A model generated the notes under the pieces. That model saw only the letters and a program-made list of their open reading frames with translations, was not told where the DNA came from and searched no databases. A stretch of DNA of 64,000 nt from Macrocybe gigantea. Its lineage: Eukaryota > Basidiomycota > Agaricomycetes > Agaricales > Callistosporiaceae. Every line of letters begins with the position of its first letter. Within the stretch, counting starts at the first letter, position 1. Below are positions 38,108 to 49,651 of the stretch, piece by piece. The stretch covers positions 1,116,001 through 1,180,000 of the forward strand of contig SJRY01000050.1 in assembly GCA_011319805.1 (NCBI GenBank). The letters are read 5' to 3'. The position numbers were made by a program, and so were the translations under genes.

Positions 38108-39515
38108 ATGTCTTCGGAACTCTCGTACTTGAGTGCTGCACGGTATGGAAAGACCAATGTTCGCGTCCTGCGCGTCGTCCGAGATGGAGCATTTCATCGC
38201 ATCGTTGAGTATACAGTAGAAATCCTCTTGGAGGGTGAGATTGACCCTAGGTGTGTCTTGTGTTTCTTTTCCATTGCGAGTCGTGAAACTCATTTTTGCT
38301 GCTAGTTATACGAATGCAGACAACTCGGTTATCGTCGCCACTGATTCCCGTGCGTTGGAATGACTTTGCTGTTTCACATATCTGACACTTAAATCACAGT
38401 GAAGAATATTGTATACTGTGAGGCTTGCGTTGCTGTGTCTCGACGTGCTGACTCGTGCTAACAACTCTGTAGACGTAGCAAAGAAGTCGCCGTACATTCT
38501 CGTCCCAGAGAAATTCGCTGTTCACCTGGGCACCCACGTTGTGTCAAAGTATGCCCACATTCACAAGGCGTTCATCACAGTCCAACACCTTCGATGGTCT
38601 CGCATACCAGTGCAAGGACAAGAGCATCCAAATTCCTTCTATCGCGATGGTGACGAGAAACGTTTTGTATCTGCCGAGGTGGCTGGCAATGCCCTTTCCG
38701 ATATGAGCTTCCATTGACCTAGATCAGATTGACGCGACTGCTGGCAAAGACGCCATCAAAGCCACAGTTTCGGCGGGCATGACGGATCTTCTTGGTAATC
38801 ATCCCCTCACTCTGCCGCATCGCCATATCCGGTGACCCTTACTGTCGTCCAACAGTCCTCAAATCTACAGGTTCTGCATTCACCGGTTTCATTCGCGACG
38901 AATACACTACGCTTGTCGAAGTCGACGATCGCATCCTTGCGACATCGATCGATCTGAAATATACTTTTTCGCCTGTTTCTATTCCGGCCCCGACTGATGA
39001 TGCAAAACTCGAGTTCAATGCACCATCAACCAAGGGTAATGAAGGAACAGTGTGGGACGAAGGCATTCCTTCACGTGCGAGGGAGATCACTCTGGAGATT
39101 TTTGCGCAAGACAACAGCGCTAGCGTGCAGGTGTGTCTATGCATTGCTCTCGAACGCCTCAATGCCGACTTGCTCATGCCGTACTTTCTTAGGCTACGCT
39201 CTACAAGATGGCACAGAAAATTGTAGAAGAGCACTCGTCTATAGTTTCGGCTTCCTACACTTTACCCAACAAGCACTACGTTCCTGTAGATATGAAATAC
39301 ATAGGGGTTAACAACACGACACCGTCAGTCATTCATTCTTCCCTTATTGTGGTTCCCTTGATTTATGCTTCCGTTTCCACACGTAGATCCAACGCCGAAG
39401 TCTTCCTCCCGCTTGCGCACCCCAGGTGAGCATTCTTTTTGTTGCTGAGATTGATCGTGGCTTATCTCTTGGGTCCGACAGTGGCTTGATATCTGCCACA
39501 GTGTCGCGGAAATAA
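38108..39515 (+). CDS. Urate oxidase (uricase)
   Basis: Oxidises urate to 5-hydroxyisourate in purine breakdown. Family landmarks in order: SAARYGKTNVRVLRVVRD, YTVEILLEGEID, then after an intron YTNADNSVIVATDS and VKNIVY, then LGTHVVSKYAHIHKAFI, HPNSFYRDGDEKRFV, STGSAFTGFIRDEYTTLVE, RILATSIDLKYTF, REITLEIFAQDNSASVQ, KHYVPVDMKYIGVNN and EVFLPLAHPSGLI. The lysine and threonine of the T-fold active site fall in the expected segments. About nine short exons. The product ends Val-Ser-Arg-Lys, without the Ser-Lys-Leu type peroxisomal signal usual for fungal uricases. The next gene is also in nucleobase catabolism (URC4-like). Confidence 0.93.
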
Positions 39516-39784
39516 GCACTACTTGCGCGAATTTTGGTCCTCACGTTCGGATCTAAGGCGCTGGAATGCTCGATAGCTTCTTGTACAATATATATTGTAC
39601 TGTTCCTGTACCGATTGTAGTATCATCGTCCGTGCTCGTGGTGAATGGATTCTATATATGGTGGAAGAGCCGTAACGCCGCCCAGCGCCTAGATCTGATT
39701 TTATCGTTCAAATGACGCTCGCCTCTTCTTATAACTTCGCAACATCTCCCGTTCGACACTTTTCTTCGTCTTTGAACTGAATCC

Positions 39785-41469
39785 ATGAGCGTTCTCAACA
39801 TCAACTCTGCTGAGCAGAAAGCCGAATATCTCCGGATCTTGCCTGCGATTCGTGAGCGGTGCGAACGCGTCTTTGAGCTCGCAGAGCAAGGCAAGCTCGA
39901 GTACTTTGACTACCACCCAGAGAAGGAGAAGGATGTCGTTGCGTTTGTGTGAAGATTCTGAAGGTGGGTAGATCCGGGATGCGTCAAGCGCTGTGAACGC
40001 TCGCTGAGGTTGCGTTGGATCGACCGCATTAGCGCGATTACGGTTCAGATTTCTCGTCTGTGAGTCCTTTCAGGTTCAAAGCTACGGCGTATACGCTGAA
40101 TGGCGAATTCATTGAAATGACAGATCAAGCCGCACAGTCGTTGGAGGCACATGGACGCCGGCGTCGGTCGCGTGCTGCCCGTGAACGCCAAGATGTTCGC
40201 GAGGCCCGACATGCCTGACCCCAAAGAGGAGCTCCGCCGCATGATCGATCTCTTCGTCGCTTCTGTCCTTATCGACGCCGGCGCGGGCGACAAGTGGGTC
40301 TTCCACGAAAAGTCGTCCGGGATGAAGTTCACCAGATCGGAGGGCCTCGCCGTCGCGAGCATCCACATGTTCGACCAGGGATTCTTCTCTAGCCAGCCTG
40401 CTCAACCTTATAGAGTTGATGGTGAGATCCCTGGTGCGAAGTTGTGTGTTGGGGTGAGGTGTGCTGAACGATTGATGCCTTAGCCGAAGCCCTCAGTCAG
40501 ATAACGTCAGAGAAGCTAGGCGCCGCATTTCAGGTCAGCGAATCCAATCCCATCGTAGCCCTTGAAGGCCGGGCGACGCTTCTGAACAACCTCAGTGCCG
40601 CCCTGAAGGCAAGTCCTCAGTACTTCGGAGAGGAGGGAAGACCGGGTGGAATCGTCGGTAAGCCGACCGGGTCATTGTCTTCTCATTTGACGCACTCATA
40701 CCGTCTCCCTGAATAGACTTTTTGGAGACTGAGTCTAAGATGGACGGCGACAAGCGAATCGTCCCGATCGCGGCCCTTTGGAAATGCCTCATCGAAGGCC
40801 TTGCCCCAATTTGGCCTTCGGGGCGCACTTTCAATGGCGTCCCTCTTGGGGATGTCTGGCCCTGCAACGCATTGAAGGCCACTGCGGTAGCCGAAGGAGA
40901 TGACCTCGTCCCGTTCCACAAGCTGACGCAGTGGCTGACTTACAGTCTTGTCGAAGTGTTTGATAGGATCGGCAGGTGGAAGATCGATGGTGTGGAATAC
41001 TTGACGGGACTGCCAGAATATCGCAACGGTATGGGTCTCATCGAGCGCTCTCGTCGTATATCTCTGTACGACTTGCTGACGACAATTGGGATTGCAGGTG
41101 GCTTGTTCGTAGATCATGGGGTTCTGACGCCAAAGCCAGGCGTCCTCCCTGTCGACAACGACACGGGGATTCCCAGAATGCCTGTCTCTCATCCTGCCAT
41201 TGTAGAGTGGCGCGCTCTAACGGTCGTTGAACTGTAAATTCTATGCTACCTTTCGTCTCACCCTTTACGCCCGTTCACTGACTCGCTTCTACAGAGACCG
41301 TATCGCCAAGGGCATAAGAGAAGAGTTGGGCCTCACTGAAGAACAGCTGACGTTGGCACAGATCCTGGAAGGTGCTACATGGAAGGGCGGTCGAGAGATA
41401 GCGAAGGAGAAGCGGCCGGAGACAGGCGGGCCTCCGATTGAGATCGAAAGCGACGGGACAGTATTTTGA
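39785..41469 (+). CDS. URC4: URC4/Urg3-like (DUF1688) uracil catabolism protein
   Basis: Member of the DUF1688 family, which includes yeast URC4 of the reductive-independent uracil catabolic (URC) pathway. Landmarks: YLRILPAIRERCERVFELAEQ, EYFDYHPEKEKDVV, HSRWRHMDAGVGRV, DLFVASVLIDAGAGDKW, RSEGLAVASIHMFDQGFFS, NPIVALEGRATLLNNL, DFLETESKM, HKLTQWLTYSLVEV, GGLFVDHGVLTPK and VEWRALTVVEL. The start is the ATG at 39785. A single-base break lies in the short T run 39944-39946, right after DVVAF; the shifted frame gives the expected family sequence up to the next donor, so a missing base in the assembly is likely. The exon between about 40049 and 40130 is poorly defined. Adjacent to uricase, which suggests a small nucleobase nitrogen-salvage cluster. 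Confidence 0.85.
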
Positions 41470-41603
41470 ACTGATACCTTCAAATATCGAGCTCAAAGTG
41501 CAAACATTTGGACACAGTTTGTCCTCTCTGGCGATGACATTAAACAGTGATACTGTACAATACAGGTGGAATTGAACAAGAGGAAAGTGATAGATGCAGG
41601 CTT

Positions 41604-43545
41604 TCAGATGACGTCGCCGACGATCAAAACATCCCGAGGAAAGAGCAATCCAGCCGTGCTATCGACTTTGATAACCTTTTCGCCAGGAACTATCGGAAAA
41701 TATGAATAGACTGCCTTCGTCGTGAAGAAGGAAACTTACGCAAGATGTTCGTGACTAGGAAGAAGCGAAGTGTGTGGAGGTCTAAGGTGAACGTCGGTCT
41801 GGGCACAGCATCTGCGGCCCATTGAGGCGTATCTGCAGCGCAGAAAAGGTTATGAGCAAGTAGTCTTGTCCAAGAAAAAAAAAGGATTGCCTTACTAGAG
41901 TTGTTGATGGTAGAGAAAGGGAAGAAGCTTAAGAACTGATCCCAAGCAGACTGCGAAGATGTATTGGTCGAGGGAGCTGCCCAGTCACTGGGACCGACTT
42001 CCATTGCCATGGAGAATTCTTCGTCGTCCACAGTTGGTGCATTGAAAGTCTTGTCCAGTGAAAAGTCGACCCTGTATGTTCCCTTTGGATAATTGACTTG
42101 TGGCATCCAGGTCATGCCGCCATAAGCGTCCTTTTGAGGGACCCTCCAAATCTGATTTTGATCGTTAGCAACACTTTCAAATGACACGTCTTCGGTACCT
42201 GCCTGTTTGCCCGTCCAACTATCGTTGAAAACCCAAGACCAGGAAATGTTGGCTGTTCCGGGATTATCTGTGCCATTCTGGGACGACAGTTCAGCGCTGC
42301 GTTTGCTCAGCACGATCGACAAACTCACCGCTTGAGTGAAAGTTAGAGTGAAGTTCTGACCGCCTTGATTTGGATCATAATCTACTGTAGGAACGGTTGA
42401 CTCGTAAAGAGTCGGTTCCAGAGGTAGATGCTCCATATCCGGGTCCATTATCCGTTTCGTCACACTATTACGCTGTAAAGGGTGTTTCCACTTTCCAGTG
42501 ATCCGCAACCCTCCGTCTGGCGCAACTAGCTCCGTCAGCTCGCTGATTGGCAGAGCGGCGAGTCCTGCCTTGATGTATTTCTGCATGAAGAATGAATTAT
42601 TGATAAATATGGATGCGGTGTGTCCGCCTGGGATGGGAGCAACGTTCAAGTTTTTCCATGTGGTGATCCAGCTGGCTTGGACGTAAGCCGTGTCGCCTTC
42701 GGATGTATCGCTTCCGTAGGTCTGAATGAGGAGAGTAAGGGAGGTCTCTGGAGAGCTCTGATCTTCGTTCGGGGAGAAGGTGACGAAGATGAACTTGGAC
42801 GGGACGAGATCAAGGAAGTTTTCTGAAGGGACCTCGTTGTTGACAGATGCGAGCTGGTACTTCATGCCACTGCTGCTTTCTTGGAGTTGATTCTTTATCA
42901 TCGTCGACAACAACGAATTTCGCATTGCAGTGCGATCGCCTTCGGGGAAATCGACATTGACGACCAGATATTTGGAGCTGGTAGGAAAGTCGAGGCAGAC
43001 TGTGATCTCTGTTTTCCTCGTCGTGGGGTTCGGGACGTCGACGACCTTGTCTGTGATGAGGGTTGATCCTTCTGCGGCAGCGAGGACGAGTCCAGCAAAA
43101 ATGATAGTATATTTTCCCGCAGATATATCGACTTTCGAACTGTCGCCATTTTCGCTATCGGCGGTCCACATTTGACCGCCCATCACCCGCATCGTGAGAT
43201 TGCAGGTCGGCACCGCAGTTGTGGGGACGAATTCGATCAGAGGGGGTCCTGCACGAATGGTATGAGCACTGGTGGATATTTGCACTTTTGAAAACGGGGG
43301 TCGGACTGACCAAGTTCGATATGGTAATATTGGGTATAGTCACCCCACCTGTCCACGTCGTCGAAAGAGACGTCGAAGTACTGAATCATCCCGGAGGCAT
43401 CTTGTTTCGCAAAGCTATCAGCAAGCCTCTGGTTGATTTTCATGGCATTGTAAGAGACAGCGACATCCCAGTTTTGGGTGACACTCCCGCCCTTTTGCAA
43501 TGCCTCGACGAACTCGGGGAGGCTGGGTAACTCGGTAGAAGACAT
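41604..43545 (-). CDS. P-47/OrfX-like protein, module 2 (intact)
   Basis: The best-preserved member of the family, read from ATG 43545 to the stop at 41604. Exon 1 is 43545-43311, exon 2 is 43248-42329, and later exons are short. Landmarks: VTQNWDVAVSYNAMKIN at the N-terminus, a conserved central strand SKFIFVTFSP, NNSFFMQKYI, ITGKWKHPL, WSWVFNDSW, GTYRVDFSLDKTF, TFTLDLHTLRFFLVTNIL, and a C-terminus FPRDVLIVGDVI. No signal peptide or membrane helix, so a cytosolic protein is likely. The pattern N-W-D-V..Y...IN near the start and alternating beta strands recall the P-47/OrfX group (TULIP tubular lipid-binding fold), known from clostridial toxin gene clusters and from an insecticidal complex. 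This is from memory and unverified. Divergent from the helical gene at 44536. Confidence 0.7.
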
Positions 43546-44535
43546 GATCAAGTTTTTGTGGACTATATAAAATGTGACAAAGTGTTGTATAGTCGTAATG
43601 CGTTCGGTCGCTCACCTACGCTAACTGTTTTTCACTTTGGAGAAGTGCTTGAGAAGTGCCATCGTCGATTAGCTTTATATCCTGCAGTTGCAGGACGAGT
43701 GCACGGAATTTGCACCTTTCTTGCGTCTGCCAAGTTTCCATTCAACGACGTTACTGATTTCCGTTGAATACGGTCTAGTGCGGTAGCATGAGGAAAAGAA
43801 TACCAAATATGGGTCACCCTGATCCTACCGTCTGAAGCAAAACACATATTCAGGCAAGATTCTCGAGGCTATGACTACTCGAACAATGTTTTTACGACCG
43901 ACTAAACTAGTTCCATTTCTCTCAAGAAGAACAACGCAGTCACAAGGGGCCGCGGTTCTCGGTCTGCGACGTCCATTCCATCGACGGCTCTTCCGATCAA
44001 CCTTAGACAAGGTGCACTAGAGGTCCTCGTCATGAGAGGACAAAGTGGAAGGGCAGGCCGCCACCGTCGGTGCGCTAAGTCAGGCCTTTTTCGGTGGACA
44101 GCCATCTTCTTCGAGCCTCCGACAATGTGCAGTCAAATCTTTTCGCCCTGAGGAGAAGAGGAAGAAGAGGCACCTGTGCCCCTGACTCACATACCTTCGT
44201 TTCTTCCTGAAACATTCCGCGAGTCGCGCTTCCGAAGTCTTCCAATCCGCCGAACCATTTCGTCCTTACCAGACCTTGCACGCTGAATGAACCTTTCTGC
44301 CATGAGAGGATCAAAACTCTCAGGTAGACCGTGCATCTGGCAAACAATGCCTTTGTCTACGCCAAGGGTTCATTCCGTTCAACATCATTCCTCCAAACTC
44401 CCGGTACAGTCGGTCGTTATGAGGGCGGTCGAGACATTATCATGTTCAGGATAAATGGACGACTACTAGGAGCCCTTGTGCTCAAACGCCAATCCAGGTT
44501 CACCTTCACTTTATCATCACAAAAAGTGGATAATT
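43546..44535. promoter_or_regulatory. Shared divergent promoter region of module 2
   Basis: The 990 bp between the P-47-like start (minus) and helical-protein start (plus) hold no convincing gene. A TATATAAAA stretch occurs at 43564-43572. Divergent arrangement would allow joint regulation of the two partners; no operator motif could be defined by eye. Confidence 0.4.
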
Positions 44536-47500
44536 ATGGCTTCAGGCGAGTGCGAGAGTTGCGAGAGGCAGCGGACCACGTCCTGAAAACTTCATTTCCT
44601 CACAGTACAACAGGTCTCCGAAACAGCAATACAACTACCGCCAGACCAGTCTCTGCGAATGTACAAGCGACCCAATGAGCTGCTTATCCTCTCCGTTGCG
44701 GAAGACGGCGTCAGCATAGGAATGGGTTCTTCTTTCGGCACGACGTGGTCATCCAGCACGGATGGATTTCACATCTTTGCTGAACGTATCAGACTTGCCG
44801 ATTCCTTCAAACTGGGAATATCCTCTTCATCTAGCAGGATGACCTTGTCAACGCACACTTTGCAGCTTTCGAATGGTTCTGCTTTTGTGGTCGACATCTC
44901 CGGCGCTAACGGAACAAATAATGATACTGGCGGTCAGCCAGACTCTTCTTTCATCGACGGGAATCCCGCTGGCGCGCTGTCCGTTTATGTGGAATCTTGC
45001 GATGCCATTGCTGCCAATAACCTTGTTTTACGAGCTCGAGGTGGTGATGGCGGCAACACACGACAATCGGCTGGCAAAGCTGGAGACGGTGGAGATGGCG
45101 GCCAGGTGCAATTTTTGTCATATTCCTCGCGGCTAGACCTTTGTCAGATGCTTTACCAGCTCTCTATGAACAAGACGTATAACGACAGGAGCGTCGTATT
45201 TACGAATGTCACTCCCCTTAGTCCTTTTGCATCTGACATGCAATCCGCTCTCAGCCTTGCTGAATCTCTTCCTGACTGGCCCACTATTGCATCCATAATG
45301 CAGCCTATCGATCACGTCCTCAAGCGGATCTCCACGACAAGCCCACCGACGTATGACGAAGCTCTTGAGCAGACGTTTCTAGTAGCAAGAGCGATAGGAA
45401 TCCAGGGTCTGGACGAAGAAGCAAATGTGAAGGCTAACACTTCTGTCGACGGCGGGTATGGCGGATCTGCCGAACCCCCATTGACTGGAGGTCCACGCGG
45501 AACGCCAGGCGACAGGGGAAAACTTGGGGACTCGCGCAACATACATCATGTAACAAAACTGGATGCTACGTCGACGCTCTCAGTCCTCCGCCAACAACCT
45601 GCCGTGTTCGTCCATCCTGAACAGTGTCAGATGCTTTTCGACCGCGCAATGACCTATTGGTATTTCGGATACCAAGACTCTGCAATTGGACTTCTGAAGC
45701 GACTTTTGCTTCGCCTCGCCTTTCTACCGGTGCAGCCGACTGATCGGCTCTATCAGGTGAATTCGGCATTCTTGATGTGGCCCAATACTGACTGATGGCA
45801 CTAGGCATACCAGGAACAAGAATCATCACTGCACTGTCTCGGAAGCATCTCTAAGTTGACCGACTTGCATAGGACATCGACGACGCAGTTATCCACCCTT
45901 ATCTCAGGTGATGTCGATTTTTACGGTCACAAAGCGAACTGGGTGCCTAGGGTGTCGTATACTACCTATCAAAATTTTCTCGATTCAGCGATGAATGTGT
46001 TCAAGCAGCTGGAGACATCGTACATGAGCTATCACGCCGCATTAGAGCAGCAGGAGACCGTCAAGGACGTCGTCGATGCGACCAAGGCAAATATTGATAA
46101 CTCCTCAAAGGATCTCGACGACGAGATACAATCGCTTGTGAAACACTGCAAAGATCTCGACGTCAAGATTAACGTCTCTGGTCAGGAAGTAGAGGCCTTG
46201 CACCGCGACTTCCAGAAGGCTTACGAGGCATTCGAGGACCAGATCGAAAAATCGCACTACCTCGAAACTAGGGATGTGATTAATGCAGTATGCGACCTCA
46301 TTTCCACACCCTGGGCGCGATTGATGTCGGCAGGCACTACGGCGGCAAAAATGGGTTACGACTGGTACAACCTTGCCGAAACGGACACCCTCGGGTTCCC
46401 GGTTTCGAAGAAATACCTGCTAGAAAGCCTGAGGCGCTCTACTATCACAAGCCGAGCAGATCTTACTGTTTATTTCAACAAAGACGATCTTTCTGGAGAG
46501 TTCCAAGTCGATGGACGGGCGGACAAGTTTGTTGTTGAAAAAGAAAAGCTAGAACAGATACTCGCCGAATTCTCCACCACACAGTTCGCGGCGTTGGGTG
46601 ACGATCTCCTCCAGAAATTCCAAAAGTTCATTGATGCCTTGATGGCCCGCAATGACGACATTGTCGAATACAACAACACTCTTCAGGCCATACTCGACAG
46701 GATATCCAAGAAGAAAAAGATCGAGCAAATGAAGGCGGTGGCTGAAAAGGACGTCATCATTGATGACGGTGAGCGGCTCTTCTATATTTCATCGATTGCT
46801 GCTCAAGATCCTGTCCCCAGATTTAGAGGAGATGACTGATTACATGCGCCTCATATACGATAATGCAAGGGCTCGCGTCATGAGGTGTGTGCGCGACGTC
46901 TGGTACAACACAATAATGTCTGAGTCGTTTCACCAGGTACATCAGTCTCGGTCAGCGAGCGCTCACATACAAAGTCCTGAAGAAAGAAGATCTATTGCAG
47001 CTCTCTGGGGTCAACGTCAACGGAGACATCCCACTTTCCATCACTTCAGACGTTCTGGCTGTAGTTCGTTCTAACTTAGATGACCTGCTTCTTCGTGCGA
47101 CTGAAGAAAACAGCAACGCACCTGCAGATTTCCCTGCTACCGCTCGAGGCACTGGAAAGCGGCGTTACTTGGCCAAGGACGAACTCGATACCTTTCTGAG
47201 AGACAAACGAATCAGCATATCTGTCCCTCCGGTTTTCCCTGATCAACTGACGAACACCTTGAACGGCGAGTTTGTGGGAAATGCAAACGTTCGCGTTTAC
47301 CGTGTCAAATTCATCTTGACTGGCCTTCTACCGATGATCAATTCAACGCGTTCCCTCTTCCGAGCAGAAATCACTCATGCCGGCCCCGAAACAATTGTCT
47401 CTCGTCGCGGCATCGCAAATCACTTCGACCACGATCCTCTCAAGACACTATATTCGTACAATGTCATGGTGGGTGGAGGCAGGGCAGAGCAAGATGATGG

Positions 47501-47672
47501 CCGACTCGTGAACAAACCATCAGCAGACGATAAAGATTCGACATTCGGGGCGCCTGGACCTTTTACGACCTGGACTGTAGACGCGGAGCAGTCTGATTGG
47601 AGTGAGCTTGACACTCACTCGATCACCGAAGGCTTTTTGGAGTTTGAAGGCGCCAATTACGCTTTCTTTTAA
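44536..47672 (+). CDS. Large helical protein, module 2 (intact)
   Basis: Reference copy of the family. Exons by splice reading: 44536-44545, 44606-45756, 45805-46768, 46821-46884 and 46937-47672, giving about 974 codons with one open frame. The first intron has a GC donor; others are GT-AG. Order of parts: beta-type N-terminal region (SIGMGSSFGTTWSSSTDGFH), a Gly-rich segment (GGDGGNTRQSAGKAGDGGDGG), a collagen-like linker near residue 290-310 (GGPRGTPGDRGKLG), VHPEQCQMLFDRAMTYWYFGY, a long helical part (QLETSYMSYHAALEQQETVK onward) of about 250 residues, a short helical exon (MTDYMRLIYDNARARVM), and a beta-type C-terminal domain (GAPGPFTTWTVD, LEFEGANYAFF). No signal peptide. Function unknown; resemblance to alpha-helical pore formers is by layout only. 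Confidence 0.78.
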
Positions 47673-48343
47673 CATTCGGTCTCGCGACTGAAGAATTTTT
47701 CTCTATCAATATTACCTTCGTTGAGCCAGACTTACGATCTTATGTTATTAGTTGTACCTATGTATACCCATTCAATCTAGCAGCGTTGGTTGGTGGGCCC
47801 CACAACGTTTCTGCCAAATATCCAATATCTAGCTACTACATCCCCGACCCTGCAACGCAAATCCCCCGTCGGCTTTCTGCAATCGTCGCGCTTCAATTTC
47901 CTTCAGAACTCATACAAGCCGTGGAGACACAAGGAGGAGGCTCTCACATGGATCTTCAGAAATCAGAGGCCTGGGCCACTACTAGGTAACGTAACTGCAA
48001 ACCTGAGAGAAATCGGACTTGACAAATTCTGGGACTAGTCGTTATCCGTACTAGTGCCCAGACACTGTCAAGCTGTCAGCCTGAGCAAGGACGAAGCGTG
48101 GATCGTGTTCTCCAACCTCTTCATGTTGCGCAACCAGCAAAGGCCTGGAGCAGAGCCATTTCAATGCGAATTTTCAAACGATTTGTTACTGCCAAGTCAC
48201 GATCTCTCTACCGCTAGTACGGATGTTCACAACAGTTCGTTGAGCCTTTCGAACGTCTAACGTTTGCAAAGCCTCAGCATGCTTGCTGTTGTCTCCAACA
48301 CCTTGGGTTCGTCGCCTAATGGAAATGTCCAGAAGTCAGAGTC
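47673..48343. other. Intergenic, no supported gene
   Basis: Short overlapping frames only. Presumed 3' region of the helical gene and promoter of the next secreted protein. Confidence 0.45.
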
Positions 48344-49213
48344 ATGCTGTCCTCAGTGTTGTTGTTCGCGCTGTTCATCTATGCTATGCAAAGCAGTGTA
48401 AGTTGCTTCCACGTACTTTTTGGATCATTTGGCGCATGCCTTCAGCCCTCGGGTGCAGGACTGCATTTTCGGAGACTCACACCAACCAATGGGAGCTACA
48501 CGTCTGACCAAGGTCTTCAAGCTCCTACGAGTCATGGACAAGGCCACGAGCATTCTAATGCATCCCTTCGTAAATTTGCCTGCGGAGACATGCGAAGCAA
48601 CGGATTGAAGTACAGCGGCTGTTACCATGTGATCTTCCCGGATACTGGAAAACGGCTGGGCCGCGGTTCCAAGGTTGGCTGGGACCGTTATGTAGAGGGC
48701 GGTTATATGAAGTACGTGTTATTTTGACTCTCAGCATCGCCCCGTGAGTATAACGATTCTATAGTAATATCGTGTACAAGATATGCCGTGCCACGGATGT
48801 GGCTGCTTGCGGAGATGGAGTAGTCCTGCTTAACGGCTATTTCTATATACAAGATACACATAACGCCGAGGCGCATTGGGTCAGTGATAATATTACAGCA
48901 TTTCAGATCGGCTTGAACACACCCTTTCACCTCCTAGCTTGGTGCATACCCAAATAACTATGTCACCAGGACCAAAAGTAGTGGCGCTGCGCGATTCTGG
49001 GGGAAGACGTTTCGATTAGGCGATCAGTGCACGGTCAAGGTCGGCCCCCTCAACTTGTATCAGGAACTTAACGGTCAGCCGCTCAGTCTCGTATATGTGA
49101 GTTTGATCACGACACCACAGCATTCTGATCGGAATCTTTGAACACAGACAAGCACATACCAAGATCGAAGCACGGGCCTGGATTTGTTGTTTGACAAGGT
49201 TCCATGCGATTGA
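48344..49213 (+). CDS. Secreted protein of unknown family
   Basis: The ATG at 48344 opens a signal peptide (LSSVLLFALFIYAMQSS) that ends at an intron. After splicing, a Ser/His-rich propeptide-like stretch leads into a compact domain: FACGDMRSNGLKYSGCYHVIF, GWDRYVEGGYM, NNIVYKICRATDVAACGDG, then after a further intron GAYPNNYVTRTKSSG, FWGKTFRLGDQCTVKVG and YTSTYQDRSTGLDLLFDKVPCD at the end. Five exons, introns about 50-60 nt. The Cys content and lack of membrane segment suggest an extracellular protein. I recognise no family. It lies in the accessory block between helical module 2 and a protease-inhibitor gene. Confidence 0.7.
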
Positions 49214-49651
49214 TTTTTGACCTATCTTCCATTTTGTCTGTCACTCTGATCTGAATGGATGCTATCATCCATCGCCCTGAGGGCATGCCTTCGTTGTACC
49301 AATTGCATCCGAGAATATATTTACCAGCAGATGGATTTCGCTTTGTTTGGGTTGTTTGGGTGTGCAAAGCGATGGCAAGTGCCACGCCAGAATCCAAGTT
49401 TCTACAAAGATAGAAGAGTGAGAAAGAGATCTTTGGCTCGGAGATCGGCTCTCGCCGGCGCAAAGCTTCTTGTACAGCTTCATCCCAAATCCACAAACAA
49501 GTCGAATCGGAATACTCCACATCATACGAATAGAGCGAGATATGGAAGCTGGAGAATATGACCATGAACGTGAGACGCATGAGCCGTTTGTATAAATTTG
49601 TCGAGAAGATGCGTTAACCTCAACCACCAAGCGAGTCTCCTCTGTTAAGAA

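Noticed and set aside
44331..44678. Plus-strand frame upstream of helical gene 2 as a separate gene
   Set aside because: It runs through the first intron into a wrong frame of exon 2 and has no conserved features.
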